The translations under genes were made by a program, and so were the position numbers. The notes below the pieces were generated by a model, which was not told the DNA's origin, did no database searches, and saw only the letters and a program-made list of their open reading frames with translations. Source: Siphonodentalium dalli (Eukaryota; Mollusca; Scaphopoda; Gadilida; Siphonodentaliidae). Taken from it: 64,000 nucleotides of DNA. Below, in pieces: positions 50,465 through 62,715 of this stretch. Within the stretch, counting starts at the first letter, position 1. The number at the start of each line of letters is the position of its first letter. The stretch is taken from positions 172,795,164 through 172,859,163 of the forward strand of contig CP136066.1 of assembly GCA_032622095.1 (NCBI GenBank). Reading direction: 5' to 3'.

Positions 50465-50935
50465 ACATATATGAGGGTATCACCCCCCCCCCCCCTTTCG
50501 GTACGCCGGATTCAGGGTGTTTTGAAGCCGTACGCGGGATTCATACCCCCGAATTTAACCGGTATTCGGGTTCAAGCAAAACATCTTGGACGCAGGTTTT
50601 GATGGCGCAAAGTAATATTTTGTGCTAGTTGTCTGTATGAATGAGTGGGTAGAATAGCTTCTTGGGCATATTCGACCACCATGCCATCATAAAGTATCAT
50701 TAATCGTAACATAACCTCATAACGCGACCGGCATCATAATGTGTCTATGTAACTTCTGCTTGTATCTGTCTGATATTAAAACAGTCAATTTGTATGTCAT
50801 TTATCGCATATTATTTCTTAACATGTATTCAGGATTCACCCCCCAAAATTAACTGGTATTCAGGATTCACCCCCCAAAATTAACTGGTATTCAGGATTCA
50901 GGGGGAGGGGGTGATACCCTCATATATAGGATGCT
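50465..50935. mobile_element. Inverted-repeat element with GATTCA/C-tract tandem units
   Basis: CATATATGAGGGTATCACCCC near 50468 is inverted at 50906-50931 (GGGGGTGATACCCTCATATA). Inside, the unit TATTCAGGATTCACCCCCC plus AAAATTAACTGG is repeated twice (about 50826-50888). Boundaries are approximate. Confidence 0.6.
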
Positions 50936-51112
50936 TATACAATTATATTTTTCAATCAGCATATTATAAATTGTATACTTGTGACTAAACGTCTCTTGAT
51001 TCTGTTTATATGCGAGTGCTCTAAGGCTGGCGGTAAATTCTTCCAAGGGTAGCCGAACAATAAAAATAACTTTTGGGCAGAATTAACCCCCCCCCCCCCC
51101 CCCTGATGCTTT

Positions 51113-51640
51113 GCATAGGATAGGATAGTTTATTTACAATACACACGAATGATACAGTGGCATTAATACATAATAAAGTATAGCAGTGTATTGTCGGGGG
51201 TAGCCTAGCCCAATCGGGCTGTCTTCCTGCTACCCCCTAAAACAAGTATAACTATAAGTAATAGCATTGATGATTGTATTTCAGATCCACGCACATGTAC
51301 AGACTATAGTCATATATAAAACTTTCTAGAATCTAGTACTTAGGGCATATCACAAACAAGTATATATTGGCGTGGTTTATCATATCGAAAATGTATTATC
51401 TCTCCATATATAGGAACTGTTCAAACTATCTAAAACATATGAACAGTTTCGGTTCCAGTTCCAGTTCCATGGGTATATTAGGAACAAAATATTTTGTTTT
51501 CTGTTGCTACAACGGTTTCAGGCGAGGGATACCGCCATCATTATTTAAGTAAACAAAATGAGAATCTATATTGATCGTCGGAAAGTCTCTTTGTTGAGTG
51601 AGGTTTTGGGATAATTCAAATTAATAATATTATACGTATA
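51113..51640. repeat. Copy 1 of a diverged segmental duplication of about 0.5 kb
   Basis: It shares with 51848-52290: GGATAGGATAGTTTATTTAC, GTAGCCTAGCCCAATCGGGC with TGTCTTCCTGCTACCCCC, CATATCACAAACAAGTAT, and GTTGAGTGAGGTTTTGGGAT. The CCTAGCCC...GGGCTG part can fold. No ORF is shared. It may be a SINE-like or satellite unit. Confidence 0.75.
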
Positions 51641-51847
51641 TATAACGTTAATATGTATATCTGGCGGTATATGGTCATAGTCTCGTTAGATAAATCATAA
51701 TTATGTATGCATATAAGAACAGGTCGCATATTAATATGCTAGTGCCAAAATTTACGATTCAGATAACGCCGTTTACTAAAGAAACATGTGAGTAAGTTGC
51801 AATAAAAGGACTTTAGCTGTCTCAACAATGATGGGTGATTCTTCCCG

Positions 51848-52290
51848 CAAGGCATAGGATAGGATAATTAGGATAATTTATTTACAATATACACATGAAT
51901 AATACAATGACAGTAACATATAATAATATAAATGCTGTATATATTGTTGGGGGTTAGCCTAGCCCTATCGGGCTGTCTTCCTGCTACCCCCTAAAACAAG
52001 TATCACTATAATTATTTGCATATATATAGATGGCTTGTATTTTTTTATCCACGCATACGTACAGACTACATGTATTCTCGTGTATGAAACTAACTAGAAA
52101 CTAGTTTTGGGGCATATCACAGACAAGTATTGGTGTGGTTGTGAGACAATCCAGACGAATTGTAAGATACCGCCGTCTTTATAGTTAAGTAAGTAAGATA
52201 GGAATTATCTATATATATCGCTGGAAAGTCTTTTTTTGTTTTGTTTGTTGAGTGAGGTGTTGGGATAATCAAATTAACAGTATTACATAT
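51848..52290. repeat. Copy 2 of a diverged segmental duplication of about 0.5 kb
   Basis: Colinear with 51113-51640 over the same landmarks, with small insertions and deletions (for example an added AATTAGGAT near its start). Confidence 0.75.
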
Positions 52291-52996
52291 ATGCAATATT
52301 ACAGTCCTTATACATGTATATATTCGTTACCATGAACTGGATCTAAACCTCTCTATAGTTGTTAGCCTATATATACGACCGTCATGATATGGATCACAAT
52401 GCACTGACTGGTACTATACGGACCATATACTGGGCATTCGGTACACATTTTATCAACGCCTATGTCTGCCATGCACCAGAATGGGTTAGGCATGCATGTC
52501 TGATTTGATCAATGTAAGCCGCCGATGGTTGTGTTCTGTACTAATGTTTCTTCATTCCTGCGGGGGTCCATTCCACAACAACGCAAACATTTGACCAACC
52601 GTGTTACATCCCCTGTCTATAGAAGGCTGTCGCCGTCTTTTCTCCGTATCACAGATCTCAAATATTGCTCATGAGATATTGTGTTTGTGCGTTAAATAAC
52701 GACACACCATTCCCATCCGCCATTTAATATGCACGCCATTGAACACACGCTAATCTCCGATAGCATGTTGCTATAATGTGTGCTAATCCAAAAACAAACT
52801 CACAAGTCTCGCGATATTTCACACCGAAGCGATGCTCGCCACTGGCAGGTTTGCCGCGTTCCTGTCTGATTTAAGATTGCCGTCCATAAAACTTTATCGA
52901 TGTCTATTGTTGCATAGTCACGTTCTGGGAAACATATCCACTTTATAGATAATTTTGTTGATTCAGTCATATACAAATTTGCCGAAAACGTAAATG
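52291..52996. other. Intron 3, no exon seen
   Basis: Nothing recognisable; an 81-codon - strand frame at 52800-53045 runs into the palindrome below. Confidence 0.45.
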
Positions 52997-53006
52997 GTGC
53001 ATTCCG

Positions 53007-53120
53007 GCACAGGTCCCCAGAACAAAAATTGACCCCACCCCCCAATAATACTTAATCCTATAGACTATAGGATTAAGTATTATTGGCGGTGGGGTCAATT
53101 TTTGTTCTGGGGACCTGTGC
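53007..53120. repeat. Near-perfect 114-bp hairpin between direct repeats
   Basis: GCACAGGTCCCCAGAACAAA on the left is exactly complementary to the right arm; the arms differ only near CCCCCC/GGCGG and meet at CCTATAGACTATAGG. GTGCATTCCGG occurs on both sides (52997-53007 and 53117-53127), overlapping the stem end. Confidence 0.85.
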
Positions 53121-53127
53121 ATTCCGG

Positions 53128-54351
53128 TCTATACATTTCCTCCAAGGAAAAGCTATAACTATATAATTAAATATATGGTTCCGTATACTATTCTGTGCTC
53201 AAAAGTTGTTCCTTCCTTTCAATTTCGACCCTGATAAAGTTTGATGTGGGTATCCATTGTTAAATGCCCTGCCAGTGGGCGTGATTAAAGCACAGAACCA
53301 GACCGGCATGGCATATAGAAATGGATACCCTTACCAAGAGCAAGCACTGCATTCCATGTCGGGAAATTCTCCGAACGGAATGCCAAGTATAAACTCAGAT
53401 TCCATGTTCACTTCCAAAAGATAAACACACAGGCTTTAACGAGCAAGACTGCCAGACTGCATAAGATTTACATAGGCAGATATATTAAGCAGCAGCTAAA
53501 TTTTATGGTCTTGTCAAGATGTCTTGATTGCGCACTGAAATATCTTTAAACAAACACACACAGTGTTTTGTGACATTATCTTGCCCCGCTATCACCCACC
53601 AAACACCTTTCAGAATCGGATGTTATATTTATATTGCGTGATTAGCAAAGAGAGATAACTCCTAGTATCACAATCGTGGGTGCCAAATTAGAACGATAAA
53701 GTAAATTGCTGGGTTACTGCTCTTGTCTTCGGCGTCTGGATTTCACGATTTATGTTACTGTGTGGTAAGAAATATGTTATAGAGATAACACCGAGAACTC
53801 TGTGACCAGGGGTGGGTGGGCGTTGTAAACTCTGAATTACCAACTACGCTCTTTGGATGCCAGTGGAAGTTGAATTATCAACAAAGTCAAACTAATCCCT
53901 TTATCCCTTTTGTGGCCTCTTGACTTGAAACTTTTCAACGGATACAGGATTTCGAACTGTCACAAGCACGACCACCCGGTTGTTCCTTCTTGTCTCTCAA
54001 GACCAAAAAATAGGAATTTATCATAAATTTGACTAGGAAATTTCTAAATATGCATCAAATTCAAATGAATTTACAAATTTCATTTACAAGTATTCTCGTG
54101 CTCAGACCTCATGTGTCCACCCTTGAAAGTTTGAGCAGGCAATAAACATCACAACATTGCCTCCACGGTCACAACATCCGTGACTGCATGTATTAGACCA
54201 TAATCCTAATCGCTTCCGGTAATTTATGAAGCGTGCGTCGAACAAGGTTGATACATGTTTTATAAAGTAAAGCATTCTGAGAGGCAACTCTATACAGGTA
54301 ATATCACAAACAAGACAGCTTCCTTAAAACATAGTAATCAGTGAATATGTG
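53128..54351. other. Intron 3, no exon seen
   Basis: AT-rich, with no supported frame and no repeat recognised. Confidence 0.45.
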
Positions 54352-55003
54352 TTAAAGGGGTACTGTACACTAAGATAGGCGATTTTTTTATTTACTCCAA
54401 TTGAAATAACTTTCAAGTTAGATTGTGTTCGTGTTATATGAGTTTCGTATAAACCTAATTTAGCGAAGAAAATATTGATCTTGGAAACAAAAATATTACG
54501 ATTTCAAACTACGCGCCATGTTTTTGACCTTCACCGGAGAAGACGCCGGTCGCAGGAAGAACCGGAAGTTCATTGCTCACAGCTTCGATTGATGCATTCA
54601 ATCTCTTCCATCGAACAATCTCACTCCCTATAAAATACTTGACGCTTTATGACTCTTGTTTCTTTCTCCCTTTTCCCCGAATCGGTTATAACGGGCCTTC
54701 TTTTGCAGGTAACATGTTTTGTTTGCAACTCAATAATGTTCGCGAATGGCCGTCGATAAAAGACACGCAACATATGCGATTTCAAGAACGATAACTCGTA
54801 ATGGCATAATTCTCCATTTTATGACTCCAGCCATAAATGAATTTATATTAAATAATTCAATTTTACTTTTACGATAGCCTGTTAACCGGAACGTTTTCAG
54901 TAGACATCGTCGACTCAAATTAGTTATTTTATAATATAATATTCATATTAGGTCGCTATTGTTACTGGGAATTTATTGAAATTGGGGTACAGTACCCCTT
55001 TAA
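54352..55003. mobile_element. Element with TTAAAGGGGTACTGTACAC inverted ends, 652 bp
   Basis: The left end is TTAAAGGGGTACTGTACACT; the right end is GGGGTACAGTACCCCTTTAA. The TIRs share about 18 bp. The interior (including a 73-codon frame at 54573) has no transposase motif. A smaller relative lies at 62435-62715. Confidence 0.72.
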
Positions 55004-57856
55004 GTAAACGCCCTTCATACACGAAGGAACTTTATCGACGTTATATATGTCTGGGTTGGCTTGTTTTTTGTTTATTACGCGGTCCTGCTGGAAACGAGAT
55101 TATCCTCAAACATCGGTATAATGGAAGCAGGTCTTCCCTTTCTAATAACCGTCTGAACTCGCACAAACCGCACTCCATTTACCAGAAAACCCATCGAGTT
55201 GATAGGGCCCTATGCATTTGTGTGCGGAAGGCATTCGAGAGCGCCACTTGACGAGATGGGTGTCTAGCTCGGCGTTCGGATGAACAAGTCAATCGGTCAG
55301 ACGTCCGCTAACAACCCAGATATAGTCGAGAGCTTCGCGATCAATCTCAGTAAAATATTGGAAAGCCAGACTATCACGACGAGGGCCAACAGTTTGTTGA
55401 TCCGTATACACGTGGACTCAATATGCTACAGACATATTCTGTTGGTTTATTTACCCCCGCCCGGCCCACCAATTGATGGCACACTTACCCCACAAACGTC
55501 GATGGCCATCGGCTGTTTTTACTCTGTTTACTGTCTACGAGCCTGATATTCTGATGTGGCAGATTCGGCATCTATCTGACCATCAACCAACAAGTGCTGA
55601 TCGTCAAGTCCCGATGAGTGCGAGATGGAGCTTGGGGCGTTCAAAGAATGGATCTGAATAGTGTATAACAAGGCAAACTCTGGCGTTTGGAGGGAACAAT
55701 TGTCTTGAGTTTTGACACCCAAAAGATCGTGATTATGACATTTGTTTAACTGCTGTGTACAATATCGGTTGGCAATTGGCAAATTAAACTATCAGCAAAA
55801 ACCCAACAGAATTTCCTGTCTGAAGTTATATATGTTGTTGTTGTTGTTTGAAGAAGAAAATATCTTAAATTACAGCCACATGCCCCAACCCCTCAACAAT
55901 TATTTGTCATTTGAATGCCCGGAGTCTGCAGGACGGTGACAAGACTCCCATTATGACATTCAATTATATGGTCAGCAATTCATTATGGAACAGCACTCAT
56001 CAAGAAAGACGTATATGGGGTCATCAGAGTTTCATCAGCTCGGATCGGTTATTGGTGTCCTCGCCCTCAATAGTTCTAGGCGATTCAGAAACTGCAACGT
56101 AGAGAATTTATTTCGAGCCTTCGTCGAATGGTTGTCGAGTTTGCTTCCCTGCACTCATCGAGGTCGTAGCCATTGTTTGCATTAGCTATTAACTCCAAGC
56201 TCTGTTCAAGCAACTTTGCTCCATTTTCTTGCGTTAATGAAGGAACAAGAATAAGCCTGATCCTGACCTGGCCTTGCTCGAGAGCGGCACATTGATCCCA
56301 TCCATTAATCCTACTTAATCCCGATCAATACTGGGATGGAATCCTTTAATAGCACCGGCGATGCAAGCAATATCTATTTATGACAGTCTGGGCACACATT
56401 ATCAAACGCACTGTCGTATATTAAGTCTCTGCTTGCATTAAACATCAATCCATGTAATGCGCATCGATTGGGTATTCGATAGAATTGACCAGGGAGGCGT
56501 GAAGCTGGAATACCCCTTCTGAAAGGAATTTAACTTTTTGTGAGCTACCAGAGCTGGCAATCAAGGGACAGAGGAAATGCTTTTCCTAATGGTTTTTTAA
56601 ACCTCAACAGAAATATAAATCTGTTTACACGTCTGTTGCCAATGCGAGTGCGCGCGAACTCAATAATATACGCCCAATGTGTTCGTGCTTAGAATGTTGA
56701 GTGGCTTGAGCTTTCTTCGACTCCTCATTAAATGTATATATTCTCAGCAAATACAGTCTACTGATGACATTTTCTAATTTTGCAACGAATGTCTTAAATA
56801 TATATATTAGCTGATCATTGTAACAGCAGCACAGAGCATGCAATGGAGACAGCCTTCAAAAACTATTCTATAATTGCCACCTTATCAAGCCGATGTTGTG
56901 AACATGTTCAACCGGCCCCTCAGTACCAGCGCCCAAAATCTACTATGTAGACTCACGATATAATTCTGTACTTTGGTATGCAATAAAATGAACTATATTC
57001 TTGCCTCACAACTTATGCTGCAATATTCACGCGTGCCAATACAACCATATATAGGGAAAAGTGCAGAGGTGAGTATATGCACTCCATATGAACATGAGGT
57101 CCACCACGGATCGGCCAATCATCGGAAGTCCGGGACACACGTTACCGACTTTATTGAAGCTTTATCCGCCTCTTTGGTGAAACTTGTCTCTTTGGAGATT
57201 GGTTTTCAAAAACCTATAACCTAATGAATTAGTTGATGGAATATGTTGCTGGTGGCTGGATACGGTTCGTGTGATCTAAGCTATAACTACGCCGAATTAT
57301 AGTCGTCTGCCTCCCCAAATCAGAAAATCAATAACTCACTAAGACAGAGTGACATGGTGACCATTTGATCACGTGATTAAATTTGCGATCATGTCTGCAT
57401 CTGACATGGCCACGTCTTCTCTGTGATTGACTCTGGCCTTGGTCAACAAACAGAGCTAGTCGCCAGGCTGTTAACAAGTCCACGACCTTGGCGAAGGACG
57501 CGAAAGGCGAGCATGTCCATTTAATTATATTCCGCAATTTATATGCGACCTCCGGGAAGGAGAAATCTTGGGTTGACGAATGGTCCATTTGTATTCCGGA
57601 ATTTATATACAACCACTGGGATGATAAATCTAGTTGATTGATAGCTACGGTTTGATATGTATAGCATCAGAATGACCATTATAAATTAAACAGATCCAAC
57701 TCAGCTAGTTTGAATCGTCATCGTCCTTCAACTACAAATACCACCACATCTAATGTCGCATTAAATGTTTTACTGTGTTCATATATTTTACACGTGCTGA
57801 AGGTATTTTAGTTTTATGTTTGATAAGTCCTAGTAAAAATAACCTGGAACTCTGAA
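55004..57856. other. Intron 3, no exon seen
   Basis: Short frames up to 94 codons (for example 55280, 57328) lack recognisable domains. Searching by eye for COS/FN3/SPRY signatures found none. Confidence 0.4.
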
Positions 57857-57938
57857 ACATTTGTTTGAACATATTTTATTGAACGTTATATATATATACA
57901 TTTGTTTGAACATATTTTATTGAACGTTATATATATAT
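57857..57938. repeat. 41-bp tandem duplication
   Basis: ACATTTGTTTGAACATATTT plus TATTGAACGTTATATATATAT occurs twice, head to tail, with no differences seen. Confidence 0.9.
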
Positions 57939-59015
57939 ACATTGAAACAGAGAAACGTATACAAAACAAAAGCTAAACAATACGGATTGGAGCAGCTGAT
58001 TGGAGCACAAGTTATTGCAACACAATGAACACTCCCATACCCCCCCCCCCCCCCCACGCTATAATTAATCGATGAAATTACTGTTGAAAAAAATAAAATG
58101 GGATAGAAAATAATCAAAATCTCAGATTGTGGTTTTCAAGTTGGCAGACCACATCTTTAAATGTTTCAGAAGTACACATGCACGGTGACACCACACAGTG
58201 ACGTGTTTAGTGGATCCATCTGAAGCTCGTTCTGCACATGGTCTGTCAACAATGCGGACACCAACTCAATTATGCTGTTAACATTTTCTGGCACTTGGAA
58301 TAGAAACATCTTGCCTTAGTCTAATCCTAATCAGAAATGACAATTGCGTTGACTCCCAGAAGTGTAAACTCAATTCAATTTGCCCCCGAAGCAATAATAA
58401 CATGTATATATAGTCTGGCATGTGCCAATAAACGATAAACAGTATCAGACTGAGAAACTATGTAGATTCCTCATCGATGATATGGAGGAATAATCATGCA
58501 ACATCTTACATGTGTCATGGCGATATGGGGATGGTGTCTCCGCAGTCATCAACCCTGGTAATTTTTTTTAAACAGTTGAACCCCGTGTGGACCCCGGCTG
58601 AGCATGATGGCTTACAGTCTGGGACTTAGGACCACGGTAGTTACTGTCTAAAGTAAACTTCTCAAAGTGGGAGGAACCACAAATGAACGCCGTATAGCCT
58701 GGATTTAGGCCTCCCTTGTGTCATAGTATGACTATATATAGCTGTTAATAATGACATTAAACGCAAATTAACAAACTATAACTTTACGAAGTTGACAATT
58801 CGACGACAGGAACAACAGTAGTTGTGAATTTAGGGCATATTAACTTAGTTCATATTGTTAACCCGGTTAATCAGCATTTTAAACGGGAGGTTTTTAGGCT
58901 ACGTTTTGCATATATTCCTATACTTTGTGTTTTATTGAAATTTTCCAAAATGCTTATACCAGGAACAGCGAATGAGGCAAGTCACGTGCCATACTCAGCC
59001 AAAATTCAAGAACGC
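57939..59015. other. Intron 3, no exon seen
   Basis: A C16 tract is at 58040-58055. No supported frame is visible. Confidence 0.45.
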
Positions 59016-59563
59016 GGTTTCGAATAAACCCCTAACTCGGGCTAACTGTGTTCTATTTTTGGATTTTTAGTGTGTCCACGATATATGCTCTTCACAATAT
59101 ACATATCCACATGCAGCGCTTAAAAGAACTTGTAAAATGCAGATACATCTCCTCGAAATAGTGTTCAGTTCAAACACGAGAGAGCACTTATCGACATAGA
59201 AGTGGGTGTTAACTGGTGGAAAACCCCGAAATTTAACACTCCCTTCTTGTGTGGGCCTGTCATTAACTAAATTGATTTTAGAAGTGACCGGTTTCGAATA
59301 AACCCCTAACTCGGGCTAACTGTGTTCTATTTTTGGATTTTTAGTGTGTCCACGATATATGCTCTTCACAATATACATATCCACATGCAGCGCTTAAAAG
59401 AACTTGTAAAATGCAGATACATCTCCTCGAAATAGTGTTCAGTTCAAACACGAGAGAGCACTTATCGACATAGAAGTGGGTGTTAACTGGTGGAAAACCC
59501 CGAAATTTAACACTCCCTTCTTGTGTGGGCCTGTCATTAACTAAATTGATTTTAGAAGTGACC
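59016..59563. repeat. 274-bp tandem duplication, apparently identical
   Basis: Copy 1 (59016-59289) and copy 2 (59290-59563) both run from GGTTTCGAATAAACCCC to TTTTAGAAGTGACC, and no difference was found by reading. Either it is very recent or it is an assembly artefact. Confidence 0.92.
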
Positions 59564-59663
59564 ACTTAAGTGACTGTAAATGAAGAAATGGGCCTAGCAC
59601 CTCGGCAGGTGTACCTGATTAGAAAGGCATGGTCATTTCGCGAGTGTTTCTTTGAGTCCGTGT

Positions 59664-60460
59664 CATTGGGTACACTAGCGTAATGATTTGGTTTACTAAT
59701 ATTTCTTGTTTGGCTCCACATTTGTGGCCGGTTGCTAACATGTTTCTGTCGGCTGCTTCAAAGAAATATCGAAGCTGGCACTACATGGAGCGTGGCGGAG
59801 CGAATACGAACCACTCATGTTATATGAGTTTACAGTGTTTTTTGACGAGTACGTCGCATAAAACCGATTATATATCAACATTGGATACAATGGTCCCATG
59901 TTAAACACTGTACGAGTATCTTGGTGTGTTAGTGTGTATATAATTTTCGAAACTTTTACGATTCCATGAGGCATCTGCTATGACGGGTTTAACGCTCGCC
60001 ATTGTTCTCTATTTAGAGTCCTAATGTGAGCAAATTTTAGACAAATTTTGATGTTATGACACAGGGAATAATATATAATAATCAATAGTTTATTGCACAA
60101 TATGCCCAAAAAATAATATCTCAAAACATGTGTTCTTGTTCCAGCTCTTTGCTCCAACCCTTTCCACGGTCCTGTTCCGTTTCTGTTGCCCGGAATTTGT
60201 CACTCTTTACCAAGAACCTGTTCCGGATTCGTTCCGGTTATCCGGAGTAACCATTCCCTGTCTCTAAGTACACCCTTGTGATGATTTGGTTCACAGGTAC
60301 TTCTTGTTGGCTCCAGAGTTCTGGCCGACTAGTAGCGTGTTTGTGTCGGCTTCTTCAAAGAAAGCAGCGACTCTGACGCCCGAGCGAGACGAAGCGAAGT
60401 GAAGCAAAGTACTCCCTGACTATAATGGCTTCATACTGCCAGTACGGCGTCAGATGATGC
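59664..60460. repeat. Dispersed pair of diverged copies (59664-59850 and 60264-60460)
   Basis: Both contain GGGTACAC-like or AGTACACC, TGATTTGGTT, TTCTTGTTTGGCTCCA/TTCTTGTTGGCTCCAG, TGTGTCGGCTTCTTCAAAG or close variants, then AAGC and GCGGAGCGAA/GACGAAGCGAA. The intervening 400 bp is unrelated. It looks like an old duplicated repeat with no domain. Confidence 0.6.
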
Positions 60461-61584
60461 GGGACTGATACGATGTTACCATGGCCACCGCGATTCATAA
60501 ATAAGATCACACACGTTTAGGTCATATGTACCCAATGACACGTAATATCAAAAGGCGGGGGGCGAAGAAGCACTGACTAGGCAGATGGGACATCTCGCCC
60601 TCTTGGTTCCATCGGCGGACGGGCGCAGAGCCTGAAAGTGTCATGTTACGTTCTACATAACGACAAAATGTATATGAATAGAAACAATTGTTATATCCAG
60701 GGTAGACCATGCCACGAATCTCCGCTCCAGCGCGAGTACGCCCTCAGAGAACATATTCCGGCACCAGTACAAAACCTGGGATTTTTTTTTTTAGCATTTC
60801 TGACAGGGAACTGTATACCACTGAACAAGCAAGGCAGGGATTATATTTCTTTGTGAATACTTGTTCCTCGGTAATCTACTTAACAGTAGGGGGTGGTCCA
60901 AGCTCGAGATTGTATTTCCCCCCCCCCCCCGCTCAAATGTCACTTAAATCGTGCAACTTTGTGTTGGTACCGTGACTACCGTCACCTACTGTGGAATAGA
61001 CCATTAAAGAACAGGTAATAACTAAGAAATATATTACCTGCACTACTTTTTCAATGTTATACACTTCCCTGTCACAACATCAACAGTTCCAAGATTTTGC
61101 ATTGGTGCAATGTGATCTCTGCGTGTGTAGCTATAGAGTAGAGATTCATGGCATGATCTATATACATTGGTGATGGAAACACTGAAAGACGAGGGGCCCA
61201 AGCCGCACAAACTTCAGAAGGGCACTTTTCCCAACGCGAACTCTCGATTAGTATACGCATTAGTCAAGGTCAAGGGACTGGAACCTCCATGTCCCATTGC
61301 GTCACCGCTCTTTGGTTCTATTGTCTTTTGAACAAAGTATATATACACCACGAATGTCGACGATAGCTAAATATGAACCTGTTCCATGAAATGCTTCCAA
61401 ATTATGTTTGATTCGCAACATGTTCTAATGAATGTTTTAATGTATATGCTTCTCATCTGAACAAACATATGTGACGGTTTCTGGACGTTTTCTATCCTTT
61501 CTCGTGTTATGCTGCTGGCCGCCCTGCTAAAAAAAAGAAGCAATAATAGCCGTATAGGATATATAGAAAGTCACTTGTTCTGAT

Positions 61585-61901
61585 GGTAGCTGTTTATTCT
61601 CACGTTGCTTTTGATAGAGTTACTATCAGTGATATTGTAAACAAGTATATCGACTGTAAACAATATCACTGGTTACTATAGTCAGCACAGGAAACAACCA
61701 CAATTCAATTGGAGGTCAGGCAACTGTCACGTGATATGTTGATGAGAAGATGGATATATCACGGACGACGGTAGCTGTTTATTTTAACGTTTGTTTTGAA
61801 AGAGTTAATATAGTCAGCACAGGAAACAACATCAATTCAATTCGAGGTCAGGCAACTGTCACGTGATACGCTGATGAGAAGATGTATATATCACGGACGA
61901 C
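61585..61901. repeat. Tandem duplication (185 and 132 bp); copy 1 carries a hairpin insertion
   Basis: Copies begin GGTAGCTGTTTATT (61585 and 61770) and end TATATCACGGACGAC. Copy 1 has an extra 53 bp (61624-61676) that pairs AGTGATATTGT with ACAATATCACT and is bounded by GTTAC on both sides; copy 2 has only GAGTTAATATAG there. Confidence 0.85.
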
Positions 61902-62104
61902 CTGTATCGTTGATGAGCATTACACTGCCGACACCTTCCGCGTGTGTCGACACATGCAGTTAATAAGCTCAGTCAGTGGTCACTAGAATCGATCAGTATA
62001 TCGACTGGGGAGTAATTACGGTGGCACCTCACCCTGTCCGAATGCTAATTAAGCTGTAATGAGAATGATTTTCCCACTCCATGCAACGAACATGAACTTT
62101 TACT

Positions 62105-62399
62105 TTAACCCTTTACCCAACAAACCGGCCAAAACCGGCCAAATAAAGCTTCAACAGCCTAAAATATCTTCGGTCTGTCTCAATAGAACCATACAAATAT
62201 GGATATCATTGGAACCGACTCCTTGACCACATTGTGATAATTACAGTTATGCCCCTGTGCCAATGCATTCTCTTATATATGCGAGTCGACCATAGGTCGC
62301 CTCGCATATATAAGAGAATGCATTGGCCTAAAAAATGGTCGACTCGCATATATAAGAGAATGCATTGGCACAGGGCCGTTCTGTTGGGTAAAGGGTTAA
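62105..62399. mobile_element. piggyBac-like MITE (TTAA CCCTTTACCCAACA), internally deleted
   Basis: TTAA is at both ends. One complete hairpin lies at 62259-62327; the second is reduced to its right half (62336-62369). The terminal TTAA is immediately followed by CCCTCTGATCCTGAATGG, a remnant resembling another TTAA-CCCT element. Confidence 0.85.
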
Positions 62400-62434
62400 C
62401 CCTCTGATCCTGAATGGATTCTCCTGTTCAGAAC

Positions 62435-62715
62435 TTAAAGGGGTACTGTACACTAAATCCGGCCATTTATGGGACCATCTCTTATTATACTCAACAGAAT
62501 ATATGCATCAAATGAATTAATTTGAGCCATGGATGAGTGCAAAATACATTCATTTTCATTATAATTACCATGTTATTTGCGTTGTTCATAGAGAACATGA
62601 GTGTATTTTGCACTAATCCATGGTTCAAATTCATTCATTTGAGCCATGGATATATTCTGTTGAGTATAAAAGGAGATGTCCCATAAATTGCCGGATTTAG
62701 TGTACAGTACCCCTG
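62435..62715. mobile_element. Fold-back MITE with GGGGTACTGTACACTAAATC ends
   Basis: The left end TTAAAGGGGTACTGTACACT is matched by TAGTGTACAGTACCCC on the right. The arms extend inward: ATACTCAACAGAATATAT pairs with ATATATTCTGTTGAGTAT. It is a shorter relative of 54352-55003 with a fold-back interior. Confidence 0.78.

Noticed and set aside
55280-55546. Candidate downstream TRIM exon (88-codon frame)
   Set aside because: No COS, FN3 or SPRY signature and no convincing acceptor.
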